In this document: positions 44,901-53,958 of the stretch, in pieces
How the letters are laid out: each line of letters begins with the position of its first letter
Numbering within the stretch: position 1 is the first letter of the stretch
Source of the DNA: Pirellulaceae bacterium
Lineage (GTDB): Bacteria; Planctomycetota; Planctomycetia; Pirellulales; Pirellulaceae
DNA length: 64,000 nt
Direction of reading: 5' to 3'
NCBI GenBank assembly: GCA_022448645.1
Contig: JAKVBZ010000006.1
Span: 62,001-126,000, forward strand
Notes under the pieces: model-generated
The model's database searches: none
What the model was told of the DNA's origin: nothing
The model's input: only the letters and a program-made list of their open reading frames with translations
Position numbers and translations under genes: made by a program

Positions 44901-45391
44901 TCAACTATCCTCGCGGCAATGTCGATTATCGCCAGTACTTCCTCGTCCATCAGCGACCGGACTTTTCTGGTCGGCATACAGTAGGATTCTCCTTCCGCCT
45001 GGGTGTTTCGGGAGACGACACTCCGATCTTTGAAAACTATTTCGCGGGCGGTTTCTCGACCATGCGTGGTTTCGACTTCCGTGGTGCGTCGCCGGTGGTA
45101 GGCGGTGTGATCGTTGGTGGTCGCTTCCAGTTCCTCGGATCGGTGGAATACCTGTTCCCAATCACAGCAGACGATATGCTGCGTGGAGTGGCGTTTGTCG
45201 ACTATGGAACAGTGGAAGAAGACATCGAAATCAATGGCGATAATTACCGCGTAGCACCTGGTTTCGGTCTACGGATCTTCGTGCCTGCCATGGGTCCGGC
45301 ACCAATCGCCTTGGACTTCGCCTTCCCCATTGCATCGGCTCCGTTCGACGATCGTCAAATCTTCAGCTTCTTCATCGGCATGAACCGCTAG
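41969..45391 (+). CDS. bamA: BamA-family outer membrane assembly protein with long low-complexity insert
   Basis: This encodes 1140 residues from ATG 41969; the frame is open from 41855 but lacks a signal there. It folds beta-barrel proteins into the outer membrane. A signal peptide ends about residue 38 ('GSATHAQ'). Residues about 77-467 hold successive POTRA domains ('PPVTEVHIVGSETYT', 'IRDIKYLGNEKIKDR'). Residues 470-777 are a Pro/Asn/Gln/Ser-rich disordered stretch, unlike E. coli BamA. Residues 787-1140 are the surface-antigen (D15) barrel, with 'GGFSTMRGFDFRGASP' matching the conserved RGF turn of strand L6. An inverted repeat follows the stop. Gene symbol is by family; a TamA relative is less likely given the POTRA number. 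Confidence 0.85.
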   Translation: MLIRKSLMPVVHFDVKHLFRAAALGCWCAFIMGSATHAQMGGMGGNSMMGNRLSGPQQVSARDYYQENGPVISLADAPPVTEVHIVGSETYTDSQVRKRIKTRPGRPYDTELIQADVRRLMSSGMFHNIRPFVDRSERGISVTFEVFERPTIRDIKYLGNEKIKDRVLKKESGLQVGESLNLYTVDEARRKLEQFYQEKGFPKANIQIAEGNKPEDRRVVFIINEGHLQRVFKTEFVGNQFVADRRLKTKIETKRGYLWYIKGRFDRDKLDADVEKLTAYYRSFGFFRAHIGREYEVGPSGTWVSVKFVIDEGPRYVVQSVAFQGVDKFEHQALVNRLETKVGEHFHIGKLNKDIAKLRDFYGHYGYIFADIQADPRFLEEPGGLDVIFDVEEGELVRIRNINVNIAGENPHTSKKTVWARLDMRPGDILRSQTVRDAERRLKAAQIFKVDPASGSAPRIVVKPVEDEQEDYDIRGQSPHGFTKTWRRRPWIVRGQHTPPGVNFVPALQSHAMTGQSPTFRSPTPVPPTATGTPTNISSQAVGPAQHSTYPHSNSYAPPNTWAQQPNHQQPRSYVLPNTQAPMNVAPRNAPYNNRISHESAQPPPIGYSQGNRPAQSNTFNKWIPGSTEHQRRALPVSGQPLQSARNPLVQSSAAPPQQQTLSALNSNYQSFPSAPSGRSLNNFRNQPTAVPSAPGSRVAANSNGLPFAPHSGPSDHPPNVPPGASVQGPVVPGSAAVGPPPVQAHPGGPYLQSLGPGNRNASMLPPPPNPLTLPGLGPTPGMLADVDVMLEETQTGRFMFGVGVNSDAGVIGNIVIDERNFDLFRVPRSWQDVGNGQAFRGGGQGFRLEALPGTRVQRYTISLTEPYLFGTQISSNISGYFFNRRFFDWDEQRFGGRLGFGYRLGPDLSTAMNVRAEQVEITNPRTVGTAPQLDAVIGEHDVFSGRVSLTHDTRDIAFAPTEGHLFEMSYEQVFGSFNYPRGNVDYRQYFLVHQRPDFSGRHTVGFSFRLGVSGDDTPIFENYFAGGFSTMRGFDFRGASPVVGGVIVGGRFQFLGSVEYLFPITADDMLRGVAFVDYGTVEEDIEINGDNYRVAPGFGLRIFVPAMGPAPIALDFAFPIASAPFDDRQIFSFFIGMNR

Positions 45392-45395
45392 TCGA

Positions 45396-45420
45396 GTTAT
45401 TTCACGTAGGGTGAAATAAC
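45396..45420 (+). terminator. Hairpin after the bamA-like gene
   Basis: GTTATTTCAC (45396-45405) and GTGAAATAAC (45411-45420) form a perfect 10-bp stem around a GTAGG loop, five bases after the stop codon. Only TT follows, so it may be a weak or Rho-assisted terminator. Confidence 0.6.
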
Positions 45421-45514
45421 TTAGCGATGCTGATCACCTGTTGATCCAGAGGCAGAAAACCTGGCGGCTACAGCCCGAAAGTCGTCGTGTCGAGAATTAA
45501 AAGCTGCGACACAT

Positions 45515-47311
45515 TTATTTAGACGCCAGCGGGATCACCCCATTCCAACCTTGAGGCGGTGTACGGTTGTGCTGAGCCATGAATACGGTCAGAAAATCTT
45601 TAGCTCTATCTTCTGCGGGCACGTTGTGCAACTGTTCAAAAGCTACTTTCCAGTCACCTTCCAGCAGCGCATCAACGGCTTGTTCATAACTGGCAATGTG
45701 CTCATCGGTCAGCTGAGGGTATTCGGACAAAGAAGGCAGTAGCTCACTGACCTCCACCGAATGTTGCATTCCATACGGTTGTACTACGGCCAACCGTCGG
45801 ACGCGCGCAGTCTCTTGTAACATATGTTGCCGCACATAGGCGGCAGTGTCGGCATCAAGCAGTATGCCGGCACGAAGTTGCTTGGTCATGTTTTCTAAGC
45901 GCGACGCCAAATTGACGACAGGACCAAAAACCGTCACCTTGACCTGGTCCACCGATCCAATCTTACCAGCCACCGCTCGGCCGGTGGCTAATCCCAAACC
46001 AATTTCAAAATTGGCCAATGGATGGTCTGTGCGACCGGCAGCTGCCGAGAATTCGGCACGAATGGCCAAGGCGGTCTGGCAAGCTCGTTCGATGGCATCG
46101 GGCTGAGAAAAAGGCCACCCCCAGAATCCCATGGCTGCATCGCCGTGGAAATCACCTACCACACCGCCTCGGTCTAGAATGTGTCGAGTCATCACACCCA
46201 TCGCTTGGCTCACACGTTCAAGCATCCCCAGCAGGTCACCAGACGCCTCCTCGGTCTGCCGTGAAAATCCTCGCAAATCACAAAACAAGACAGACACTTC
46301 GGCTTCGCGCGGAGACAATACGACGTCTGGATCCTTTTCAGCAAGCGCGTCGAGGACAACGGGAGACAAAAATTGGCTCAACCCTGCCAGACGACGCAAG
46401 TCCAATAAGTTGCCAAGGGTCGCCCCAACCAGCTCGGTGAATTTCACCTCGTCTCGCAGATCGTGAGGATCGGAGACGCGAGAACCAGCTTCGCTGGGAA
46501 CGGTAAAGCTTCCGGCGAGATAAATGACCCAACCTCGACAAGCATCCCCCGGGATGGGCGCGGCAAATGCCCAGTCGACATTGTCCTGCAACGTATAATT
46601 TGCTTTACTCGTTTCCTGGTTATCAGGTCGATTCCATACGTGAACCACGCTTTCACGATGTTCTGCCGCATGACGTATTAGCCGCTCACTAGGATGGAAT
46701 GTGGAACCAGTTGCCTGCCGACAATCCCAGTGCAAAACCATCGCGCTTGGCGCAGAATCTTCGTCGTTCGTCGCGGACAAATCTTGAGAAATCGAGACGA
46801 CCGCCGCTACATTGGCACGAGCGACACCCAATAAAAGAACGTTTACCAGGCGTGTCAACAATTCGCGTTCGCTCGAAGCACCACGAATGATCTCGGGCAA
46901 ACGAGAAAGTACTTGAATTCGCTGGTCGGCATTGCGAAAAGCTAATTGTCGCAGGTATTCCGGAGAGAAGGTCTGTTCCGAGACTGGCCTCGGTACGTCC
47001 TGCGAAATCTCGATCGCTTCATCATTTATCGTAAATGTCGTGCTGCCGATCACAAAATGATCATTCGAAGTCATGCAGATTTTCTGCACCGCTCGCCCCT
47101 GATGAAACAAGGGATTGCTGGCAGTTGACAGCTGGACGACTTCGAGATGCGTACCGGTCCAGAACAACTCTGCGTGCTGGCGAGACACTTGATCGTCCCA
47201 CGGAACCACCCAGCTTCCGCCGGACCGCCCCAACACAACTTTTTCACCCAGCGGCAACGATCGCCGCCAACGGTGCTCTTGATGGACGCCTTGAGCTATC
47301 AGGTCAGGCAT
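45515..47311 (-). CDS. FHA-GAF-class III adenylate/guanylate cyclase
   Basis: This encodes 598 residues. The N-terminal FHA domain (about 5-100) has the phosphothreonine-binding pattern GRSGGSW and SRQHAEL (residues 28-34 and 43-49). Residues about 130-305 are GAF-like. The cyclase domain (about 338-520) has the metal-binding Asp residues in FCDLRGFS (Asp 345) and GDFHGDAAMGF (Asp 391) and the NLASRLE motif with Asn and Arg of the catalytic site. It should make cAMP or cGMP under control of a phosphorylated partner, probably a Hanks-type kinase. It is the third gene of a tight minus-strand operon behind the FHA protein and the DUF255 lipoprotein (29-bp gap). Confidence 0.92.
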   Translation of the reverse strand: MPDLIAQGVHQEHRWRRSLPLGEKVVLGRSGGSWVVPWDDQVSRQHAELFWTGTHLEVVQLSTASNPLFHQGRAVQKICMTSNDHFVIGSTTFTINDEAIEISQDVPRPVSEQTFSPEYLRQLAFRNADQRIQVLSRLPEIIRGASSERELLTRLVNVLLLGVARANVAAVVSISQDLSATNDEDSAPSAMVLHWDCRQATGSTFHPSERLIRHAAEHRESVVHVWNRPDNQETSKANYTLQDNVDWAFAAPIPGDACRGWVIYLAGSFTVPSEAGSRVSDPHDLRDEVKFTELVGATLGNLLDLRRLAGLSQFLSPVVLDALAEKDPDVVLSPREAEVSVLFCDLRGFSRQTEEASGDLLGMLERVSQAMGVMTRHILDRGGVVGDFHGDAAMGFWGWPFSQPDAIERACQTALAIRAEFSAAAGRTDHPLANFEIGLGLATGRAVAGKIGSVDQVKVTVFGPVVNLASRLENMTKQLRAGILLDADTAAYVRQHMLQETARVRRLAVVQPYGMQHSVEVSELLPSLSEYPQLTDEHIASYEQAVDALLEGDWKVAFEQLHNVPAEDRAKDFLTVFMAQHNRTPPQGWNGVIPLASK

Positions 47312-47340
47312 AAGATTCTCGGAATACCAAAATGGAACCG

Positions 47341-49434
47341 CTATGGCTGTGCCGCTGGTGACTCCGAGGGACGCTCGGCAGCGAGAGCCATGGCAGCCGT
47401 AACCAAACGCGTTAACAAGGCTGGAGACTCATCTAACAAATCAGCAGAAGACTGAATGGTCTCACGAGCCAGGTCCAGGTATTCTGCTTGGTCAAGCGAT
47501 TGTGCCAAATATACCAGATTACTGGCAGCAACCGAGATTCCTGAGGGACGAACGCCATCCACTGGATCTTTGGCTCGAGCAATCAACGATTTGTGCTGAT
47601 CGGTGGTGAAGAAAAAACCACCATGTTCGTCATCCCAGAACAATTCCAATTGAGTATCGGTCAACTGTCGAGCCCGCTCCAACCATGCAGCTTCTCCAGT
47701 CGCACGATGGAGTGCGATCAAGCCATCTACTAAAAAAGCATAGTCGTCCAGGTAGGCGTCGAGCTCAGCTCGACCAGAGGCATGGCTGCGTAACAGTCGT
47801 CCATCGGGTGTGATCAAGTGAGTCAGCACAAATTCGGTCGCGGACTTAGCGGCAACAAGATATTGTTCGTCGTCCAAAATACGCCCGGCGTCTGCCAACC
47901 CGCGAATCATGAGACCGTTCCAACTAGTAATGACCTTAATGTCCGTTAAAGGCCGTTCTCGTTGATTTCTAGCCTGCAGCAGCCGATCTCGAATTGGTGA
48001 CAATTCACGGTTCTGTTGCTGAAGCTGTTCTGAGGTGATGTCAGCCAAGCGTCGAACGAGTCGTGGCACGTAGTAGGTGCCTTCAAAATTGGGTGAGTCC
48101 GCAAGACCGTACACCGGAGCCAGCAAATTCCAGTCTTCCCCATGGACCACAGCATCCAATTCATCGCGCGTCCACACGTAAAAGCGCCCCTCATGTCCCT
48201 CAGTTTCTGCGTCCAGCGCCGCATAGAACCCACCCTGGGGTGCCGTCATTTCCGCTTTGACAAAAGCAGCAAGTTCTTCGACCACTTGCCGATATACCGC
48301 CTTACCGGTCAACTCGTAGGCTTCTGCGTAGACAGTTGCGAGTTGGCCGTTGTCATACAGCATTTTTTCGAAGTGCGGAACCAACCAGTAGCGGTCCGTA
48401 CTGTACCGGTGAAACCCACCTCCCCAATGATCTCGGATACCACCTTCGGCCATGCGGTCAAGTGTAAGCTCCAGCAGTTCACGGGCACGTACGTCTTGAT
48501 GTTGCCGAGCCATTTCCAACAAAAACAACAGCTTCGGCGGCTCGGGGAACTTCGGTCTATCGGGCTGTCCCGCCGAGTAACCGAATCCGCCAAATTCTGT
48601 GTCGGCATGCGCAGCCAGTTCTTGCACGGTCCTATCAAACAGAGGTCGTCCCAAATCGACTTGTGTCGGAGTGGTAAGTTTGCGTTCCAAATGCTGTTTC
48701 ATGGCGGCGGTCAAACGATCAGCGTGGTTGACCAGCTCTTCTTCTCTTTCGGTCCAAAGATCGTGCATCCGCCCGACGATCGTTAAGAAACCGGTGGTAC
48801 CTGGGCGATCATTGTCACGAGCGGGAAAATAGGTGCCCCCAAAAAAGGGCTTGCCATCCGGCGTCAAAAACATGGAGAGCGGCCAACCGCCGCTGCCTGT
48901 GAGCAATTGCACGGCCGTCATGTAGATACTGTCCACATCAGGCCGTTCTTCACGATCGACTTTGATGCAGACGAAATGTTCGTTCAGGAATTCTGCAATC
49001 TGTTCGTCCATGAAAGATTCTCGTTCCATCACATGACACCAATAACAACTGGAGTAACCGATCGAGAGGAAAATGAGCTTGTTTTCGTCTCGGGCTTTCT
49101 GAAGAGCTTCCTCACCCCAGGGATACCACTGCACCGGATTGTGAGCATGCAACAACAAATACGGGCTGGTTTCATCAGCCAACCGATTGGTGTACTTCGG
49201 CTGATCGTTGTCGGTGGTCCGAACATGTCCACTCGACGCATCGTTCGCTTCGCCCCCCGTGGTTGATGGAAGTTCTTGGTCGTCCGTGGTCTCATCCGTC
49301 GACTGAGCGTGAGATGGTGGGTTCGCCGGACCAGCTGGGCCGGACATGTCGTTATCCGAACATCCACACCAGAAGATGCTCAGCAACAAGCTGAAGAGCA
49401 CCGACACGCAACTCGCAGGGAATCTAGACATCAT
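47341..49434 (-). CDS. Thioredoxin-domain (DUF255/YyaL-like) lipoprotein
   Basis: This encodes 697 residues from ATG 49434 (MMSRF); an upstream ATG at 49488 would run into the FHA gene. The N-terminus is a lipoprotein-type signal with Cys at 23 or 25, so the protein is anchored in a membrane facing the periplasm. The DUF255 domain follows: '[19 protein letters not shown]' and a thioredoxin CxxC (CYWC, Cys 130 and 133) in '[16 protein letters not shown]', then '[20 protein letters not shown]'. The C-terminal 350 residues are an alpha/alpha barrel of the glucosamine-epimerase-like type. The family (human SPATA20) lacks a settled function. The start overlaps the FHA stop by 11 bp, so translation is coupled. 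Confidence 0.93.
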   Translation of the reverse strand: MMSRFPASCVSVLFSLLLSIFWCGCSDNDMSGPAGPANPPSHAQSTDETTDDQELPSTTGGEANDASSGHVRTTDNDQPKYTNRLADETSPYLLLHAHNPVQWYPWGEEALQKARDENKLIFLSIGYSSCYWCHVMERESFMDEQIAEFLNEHFVCIKVDREERPDVDSIYMTAVQLLTGSGGWPLSMFLTPDGKPFFGGTYFPARDNDRPGTTGFLTIVGRMHDLWTEREEELVNHADRLTAAMKQHLERKLTTPTQVDLGRPLFDRTVQELAAHADTEFGGFGYSAGQPDRPKFPEPPKLLFLLEMARQHQDVRARELLELTLDRMAEGGIRDHWGGGFHRYSTDRYWLVPHFEKMLYDNGQLATVYAEAYELTGKAVYRQVVEELAAFVKAEMTAPQGGFYAALDAETEGHEGRFYVWTRDELDAVVHGEDWNLLAPVYGLADSPNFEGTYYVPRLVRRLADITSEQLQQQNRELSPIRDRLLQARNQRERPLTDIKVITSWNGLMIRGLADAGRILDDEQYLVAAKSATEFVLTHLITPDGRLLRSHASGRAELDAYLDDYAFLVDGLIALHRATGEAAWLERARQLTDTQLELFWDDEHGGFFFTTDQHKSLIARAKDPVDGVRPSGISVAASNLVYLAQSLDQAEYLDLARETIQSSADLLDESPALLTRLVTAAMALAAERPSESPAAQP

Positions 49435-49888
49435 CCGCCTGGTCCGATTCGTCGAGGTATTGCGTGACTTGTACATCCGCCCTCTCAAAGGTCAAAGCTC
49501 CTTCATCCACATTGTGGACGGTGAATATCGACGAGTCATCATTGGCCACAAAAGAAGACGTATCGCTGGAGCCAGGAGGATGTTCGGCAAGTTCTGCCTG
49601 GTCACCATAGACGATCCGAAAAGTGACAGTACCGATCGTCAACAAATCTCCCGAAGCCAATTCCTTTTCTTGCACCCGTTCACTGCCAACATAGGTGCCG
49701 TTGAGCGAACCTAGATCTCGCACAACCACACAACCTTCAGACTCAACCAGTTCACAATGGCGCCGGCTGACCAAAGCATGAGGTAGCAAGATTCCCGCCT
49801 CGCGCCCTCTACCAAACACAAGCGGAAGCCGAACTGAAATTTCGGAGGGCCTTACGTCGCCACCCACCACCACCAATTTCACATCCAT
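49424..49888 (-). CDS. Small FHA-domain protein
   Basis: This encodes 154 residues from ATG 49888 (GGAAG upstream; the frame is open to 49906). One FHA domain fills residues 1-95, with the typical FGRGRE loop (25-30), SRRHCEL (41-47) and LGSLNGTYV (59-67). Such domains bind a phosphothreonine peptide. The acidic tail (60 residues) holds two Ser/Thr-rich stretches that might themselves be phosphorylated. It is the first gene of the operon with the DUF255 lipoprotein and the FHA-cyclase, a layout that suggests phospho-signal input. Confidence 0.9.
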   Translation of the reverse strand: MDVKLVVVGGDVRPSEISVRLPLVFGRGREAGILLPHALVSRRHCELVESEGCVVVRDLGSLNGTYVGSERVQEKELASGDLLTIGTVTFRIVYGDQAELAEHPPGSSDTSSFVANDDSSIFTVHNVDEGALTFERADVQVTQYLDESDQADDV

Positions 49889-50367
49889 ATGCTTCCAGCT
49901 CTGCACAAACTACAAGTGCGATTGGCATGGCAATCAGCATGACTTTGCGATGGGTATTGACAGCAAACCATCACCGTCCCCAAACAAGCAAAAATTTTAC
50001 ACCGATCGCACACGAACGGCAACGGTCGGCTGCCTTACAGGGAGCAACGGTAGACGCACTAAAACAGCTTGAGAAAAGGCCTTATTGCCCACAGACTACC
50101 TGGCCTATCGCCTCGCAAAGAAACACGTGGAAAAGTTGAGTCAATCGCCAAAGTTTCTCAAACCGACCGACGAACGGCCCATGTCGTCACAAAAAATTTT
50201 TGAGGTGACCTAACGTGTCCAGACCATGGACGAAGCTTAGCTCGCCGGGCAATGGTGAGTACACAAGCAGGACACAAAGGGTTTTGTTTTTCGTCCTGGC
50301 GCCAGCAGCGGAGCTGGAATCGAAGTCGTTGGAAATGGACCCCCAGCCTATTAAAGGAGAACATACG
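49889..50367. other. Intergenic region between divergent units
   Basis: 479 bp between the minus-strand FHA operon and the plus-strand small gene at 50368. Frames here (for example 49927-50139) have no domain support. A good ribosome site, AAAGGAGAA at about 50353, serves the next gene. Confidence 0.35.
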
Positions 50368-50718
50368 ATGAGATTTTTCGAAAAGAATAGCCGGTTTGAT
50401 TACGGACATGCCCGCTTGAGTGATGTGAAGACTTATGGTTTTCGCAGTACCAGCACGGGTCGAGTGACAATTACTGGCATTGAGATCCATGGAAAAATGT
50501 TTGCGCCATCGCTCTGTTTCTGGCGATCCTTTTTCAACCACTTCGGCATATCTCCTGACGTACTACGACTGTACGGTCCATCCGAAGTCTTCGAACGGGT
50601 ACAACAGCGAGAAGCGGATGCGCCACTTCACTATTGTGTCGAACACGATACAGAGGGAAACAGCACGATCATGGTCGTGTGTGCGCGCATGAGCCTTGCC
50701 GCACCGTCAGACAACTGA
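50368..50718 (+). CDS. Small protein of unknown function
   Basis: This encodes 116 residues; ATG 50368 is chosen because AAAGGAGAA lies upstream, whereas the open frame begins at 50215. The protein starts MRFFEKNSRFDYGH and contains 'FNHFGISPDVLRLYGPSEVF' and 'LHYCVEHDTEGNSTI'. This looks like the N-terminal part of larger DUF932-like or phage/plasmid-type proteins, but that is a weak resemblance, and the end at residue 116 would make it truncated. It is followed by the WYL regulator after 142 bp. Function is unknown. Confidence 0.55.
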   Translation: MRFFEKNSRFDYGHARLSDVKTYGFRSTSTGRVTITGIEIHGKMFAPSLCFWRSFFNHFGISPDVLRLYGPSEVFERVQQREADAPLHYCVEHDTEGNSTIMVVCARMSLAAPSDN

Positions 50719-50860
50719 ACGGTATGTCCCAGGTCAAATTCTGCTGATTGCGCTGGAGCGATCCTGACATGTACCATTTACGTTGCGAACCAACATGGGC
50801 TACATTGGCTGCCGGTACGGACCCCGTGTCTTTCACTGGCAACGAATGGGACTTTGCGGT

Positions 50861-51880
50861 ATGGCTCGTAATGAACAACTGGTACGTCAGCATAAGGTGC
50901 TGCAGATTTTGGAGCGTTCCCGGTTCGGTCGCACGTTACAGGAGATTCGTGACGATCTGGTCGATGAGCTCGGTTTGAGCTCGCTGCACACGCGGAGTGT
51001 GCGGAGAGACTTAGAAGCGTTACAGGCGGCTGGAATCGATGTGGACTCGCACGAAACACAGCGCGGCAAGGTTTGGAAATTGGGTCCCCAGTTTCGCGGT
51101 TCGCAACCGATTACCGCCACAGCAAGTGAACTGCTTGCCTTGTCGATCGGCCGAGAATTACTGTACCCCTTGTCAGGTACTCCCTTTTGGATCGGAATTG
51201 AGAGTTTTTGGTCCAAAATCACGGAACAAATGCCCCCGGCCGTCTGGCAACATTATGAGCGATTTCGCAGCATGCTGTATGTCAGGGGGACTCCAGCCAA
51301 GTCATACCGCAAGCAAGAAGGGATTATTCGGACAATCAATCGTGCGATCCAACAACATCGTGTCGTCTGCATTGCTTACCAAGGATTGTCAGAAACAAAA
51401 CCACGCTCGCGGGAAATTGAGCCCTATGCTGTCGTAGTCTACCATTCGAGCTTGTACATCGTGGCTGCAGCCCGCGAAGTCCCCGAAAACGATCCAGAAC
51501 GCGTTCGGCATTGGAAACTTGATCGCTTCCGCAAAGCCGAAGCCACCGACGTGTACTTCAAACCACAGCAAGAATTCGATTTGCATGAACACCTATCACA
51601 ACGTTTGGGAATATTTGGTGGAGCAAAACCGAAGAACTTTCGCATTCATATCAGCCCTTTCGCCGCCTCCTGGGTACTCGAAGACCCCTGGCACCCAAAC
51701 CAGGAAGTCGAGAAGCACAGGGACGGGAGCATCACGTTAAAAGTGCGGACCGCACATGAGATGGACATCATTCCGCGCGTGCTGGCAATGGGCACAGAGG
51801 CTGAGATTCTATCTCCCAAATCGTGCCGAGACAAAATCGCCAAAACGATCCGCGAAATGGGCAAGGCGTACAAAAAGTGA
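50861..51880 (+). CDS. WYL-domain transcriptional regulator
   Basis: This encodes 339 residues from ATG 50861; the frame runs from 50783, but the first 26 codons are not family-like. An N-terminal HTH (about 5-55) includes 'TLQEIRDDLVDEL' and 'TRSVRRDLEALQAAGI', the DeoR-like DNA-binding part. The WYL domain (about 150-230) contains 'SREIEPYAVVVYHSSLYIVAAARE'-like strands, known to bind nucleotides or oligonucleotide signals. A C-terminal WCX-type domain follows. Regulators of this family often control DNA-damage or phage-defence genes, but no such genes are visible here. Confidence 0.88.
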   Translation: MARNEQLVRQHKVLQILERSRFGRTLQEIRDDLVDELGLSSLHTRSVRRDLEALQAAGIDVDSHETQRGKVWKLGPQFRGSQPITATASELLALSIGRELLYPLSGTPFWIGIESFWSKITEQMPPAVWQHYERFRSMLYVRGTPAKSYRKQEGIIRTINRAIQQHRVVCIAYQGLSETKPRSREIEPYAVVVYHSSLYIVAAAREVPENDPERVRHWKLDRFRKAEATDVYFKPQQEFDLHEHLSQRLGIFGGAKPKNFRIHISPFAASWVLEDPWHPNQEVEKHRDGSITLKVRTAHEMDIIPRVLAMGTEAEILSPKSCRDKIAKTIREMGKAYKK

Positions 51881-52290
51881 TGTCAAATTGATCACATGTG
51901 CGACATTGATCAAGCAAAATGCGGCAACTGTTTGAAGAATATTCAATCGAGACGCGGGGCCTTCTACGACGGTAAGCTTGATGTGGTTCATCAATTTGAT
52001 CGTCGTTAAGTCATGAGTTGTAAGTGTTTTCTGTGTTACAACGATTCCCCCAGCTATGCTAGCTTTGCAGCATTTGAGACGCCTGGCACGGCGTTTGCAT
52101 CTAGAACCAATCGTCTGTTTTGGCTGCCCTGGGGTGGCTAGCAGACAGCAAGCCCGGAACTCACCGCACGTCATCGGCATCCCTGAATCCGCGATGGCCG
52201 AACGACGGGAGTTTCAAAACCACGCTTGGTCAAGAAAAAACCGGAAGGAATTTATTCTTACCCGAACTCTCCCCGATTTGGTTCGTAAAT
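51881..52290. other. Intergenic region upstream of the ECF sigma gene
   Basis: 410 bp with no supported gene. A 10-bp perfect inverted repeat (TCAAATTGAT at 51883-51892 and ATCAATTTGA at 51990-51999) lies just after the WYL gene. The sigma gene's frame is open back to 52120, but the homology begins at 52291. Confidence 0.4.
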
Positions 52291-52938
52291 ATGAGTATTG
52301 CCACAAAACATCGTCAGACTGATGCGACGCATCAGTTGTCTGAATCGTACCCCAGCGATGAACAATTATTGCTGCGCTACCGCCAATCGAAGAAGCGCGA
52401 GAGCTTTTCGGAATTGGTGCGGCGCTACGAGAAGGAGCTCTTCAGTTATCTCTGTCGTTACACAGGTAACACCGAAATGGCGGAAGATGCGTTTCAGACG
52501 ACCTTTTTGCAAGTACACTTGAAATGTCACCAGTTTGAGCCCGATCGCAAATTTCGACCTTGGTTGTACACTATCGCAACCAACCAGGCGATTGATTTAC
52601 AGCGACGGAACCGACGCCATCGAGCAGTCAGCCTAAACCGTCCTTCCAGCCAAGAGGGCAACGAAGTAGGCCGGCTGATCGATCTGTTGGAGAGTGACGA
52701 GGCTGGCCCATTGGGACGCCTGCAGACTGCGGAGAGACGTGAGTGGATTCGGGATGAGCTGCACGCATTGCCCGATCATTTGCGCGTTGTAGTCTTGTTG
52801 GTTTACTTCCAAGGGTTGAAATACAGAGAAGCGGCGGATGCGTTGTCAATTCCGGTTGGGACCGTGAAAAGTCGCTTGCATGCGGCGATCCTCAAATTGA
52901 ACGAGGCCTGGCATTCCGCAAACACCAAACCAAAGTGA
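52291..52938 (+). CDS. ECF-type RNA polymerase sigma factor
   Basis: This encodes 215 residues from ATG 52291 (frame open from 52120). Region 2 is 'RYEKELFSYLCRYTGNTEMAEDAFQ' with the 'RKFRPWLYTIATNQAIDLQRR' stretch, and region 4 is 'LPDHLRVVVLLVYFQGLKYREAAD' with 'SIPVGTVKSRLHAAILKL' (HTH). It would direct RNA polymerase to stress or envelope promoters. It is followed eight bases later by the anti-sigma-like membrane gene, so the two are co-expressed and the latter probably holds the factor at the membrane. Confidence 0.95.
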   Translation: MSIATKHRQTDATHQLSESYPSDEQLLLRYRQSKKRESFSELVRRYEKELFSYLCRYTGNTEMAEDAFQTTFLQVHLKCHQFEPDRKFRPWLYTIATNQAIDLQRRNRRHRAVSLNRPSSQEGNEVGRLIDLLESDEAGPLGRLQTAERREWIRDELHALPDHLRVVVLLVYFQGLKYREAADALSIPVGTVKSRLHAAILKLNEAWHSANTKPK

Positions 52939-52946
52939 AATCCTAA

Positions 52947-53954
52947 ATGCGACAACAGCTGCTTGGATACTTGTTAGGAGCGTTAGATGCACCTGAACAA
53001 GCGCGTGTAGAACAACAGATCCAGCGTGACCCACGGCTGCAACAGGAGCTCGAAGAAATCGATTCGAGCCTGGAACCTTTGCGCCAACAGCCGCAGTCCC
53101 CCGATCCTCCGGAGGGCTTGGCGCAAAGGACTTGCGAGTTCGTTCAGCGGGAGGTTGAACGTCGTCACACCACATTGGCTTCTGCTGCCTATAGTGCAGC
53201 AGCTCGCACATCTGGGGGTGGTCGACGTCGCTGGTCGATGCCAGACATCATTGTCGCTGGCGGAGTCATCGCCGCAATGGCTCTGCTTTTCTTTCCCGCA
53301 ATCGCGACCAGCCGTTATCAATCTGGCATTACTGGCTGTCAAGACAATCTGCGATTGTTACAGATCGCCCTCATGCAGTACGCCGATGCCAACTATGGAA
53401 ATTTTCCGGCGGTACCTACGGAGGGCAACTTGTCTTTTGCCGGTCTCTATGTACCGCTGCTGTATCACGGCGGCTACGCGCAAAACCCTCGCCTGTTCTT
53501 GTGCCCCGCTAACAACCGACCAAACCTCCTCGACTCCAATGACATCCCCACGCTTGACCAATTAGATGGCCAACAAGGACGTGCCTTGGTGAGACTTCAA
53601 CGCCGGTCCGGCATGGATTATGCCTATAACTTAGGTTTCATTATTAACGGAACCTATCACGGCATACGCCCCAAAAATCGCGGAACCTCCGCTGTGATTG
53701 GCGATGCCCCCAGTATCCAACTTGCCGGCCTGCAAAGCAGTAATCACGGTGGGCGTGGACAGAATGTGCTTTACGTAGATGGTCATGTTGCCTTCTTAAA
53801 GACTTGTGAAGCCAACTGTGACAACGTGTATCTGAGTGACCGGAATCTCGTCGAAGCGGGCCGGCACTGGGAGGATGATGTCTTGGGATACAGTACTGCT
53901 TCACCCGTGCTAATTCGCACGAACCTGTCGACGCTCTCAACCGACCACAACTAA
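52947..53954 (+). CDS. Anti-sigma-like membrane protein with pseudopilin/DUF1559-type tail
   Basis: This encodes 335 residues. The N-terminus (1-80) resembles a zinc-free anti-sigma head: 'LLGYLLGALDAPEQARVEQQ' is typical. A single membrane helix (about 112-132, 'IIVAGGVIAAMALLFFPAIAT') follows. The rest looks like the periplasmic part of DUF1559-type proteins, with 'CQDNLRLLQIALMQYADAN' and an H-x(10)-DG motif (HGGRGQNVLYVDG). The joined architecture is unusual and suggests that a pilin-like sensor domain controls the sigma factor directly. A hairpin follows the stop. Confidence 0.8.
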   Translation: MRQQLLGYLLGALDAPEQARVEQQIQRDPRLQQELEEIDSSLEPLRQQPQSPDPPEGLAQRTCEFVQREVERRHTTLASAAYSAAARTSGGGRRRWSMPDIIVAGGVIAAMALLFFPAIATSRYQSGITGCQDNLRLLQIALMQYADANYGNFPAVPTEGNLSFAGLYVPLLYHGGYAQNPRLFLCPANNRPNLLDSNDIPTLDQLDGQQGRALVRLQRRSGMDYAYNLGFIINGTYHGIRPKNRGTSAVIGDAPSIQLAGLQSSNHGGRGQNVLYVDGHVAFLKTCEANCDNVYLSDRNLVEAGRHWEDDVLGYSTASPVLIRTNLSTLSTDHN

Positions 53955-53958
53955 CGGA

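Noticed and set aside
48142..48786. Plus-strand open frame of 214 codons
   Set aside because: Antisense to the DUF255 gene; no protein features of its own.
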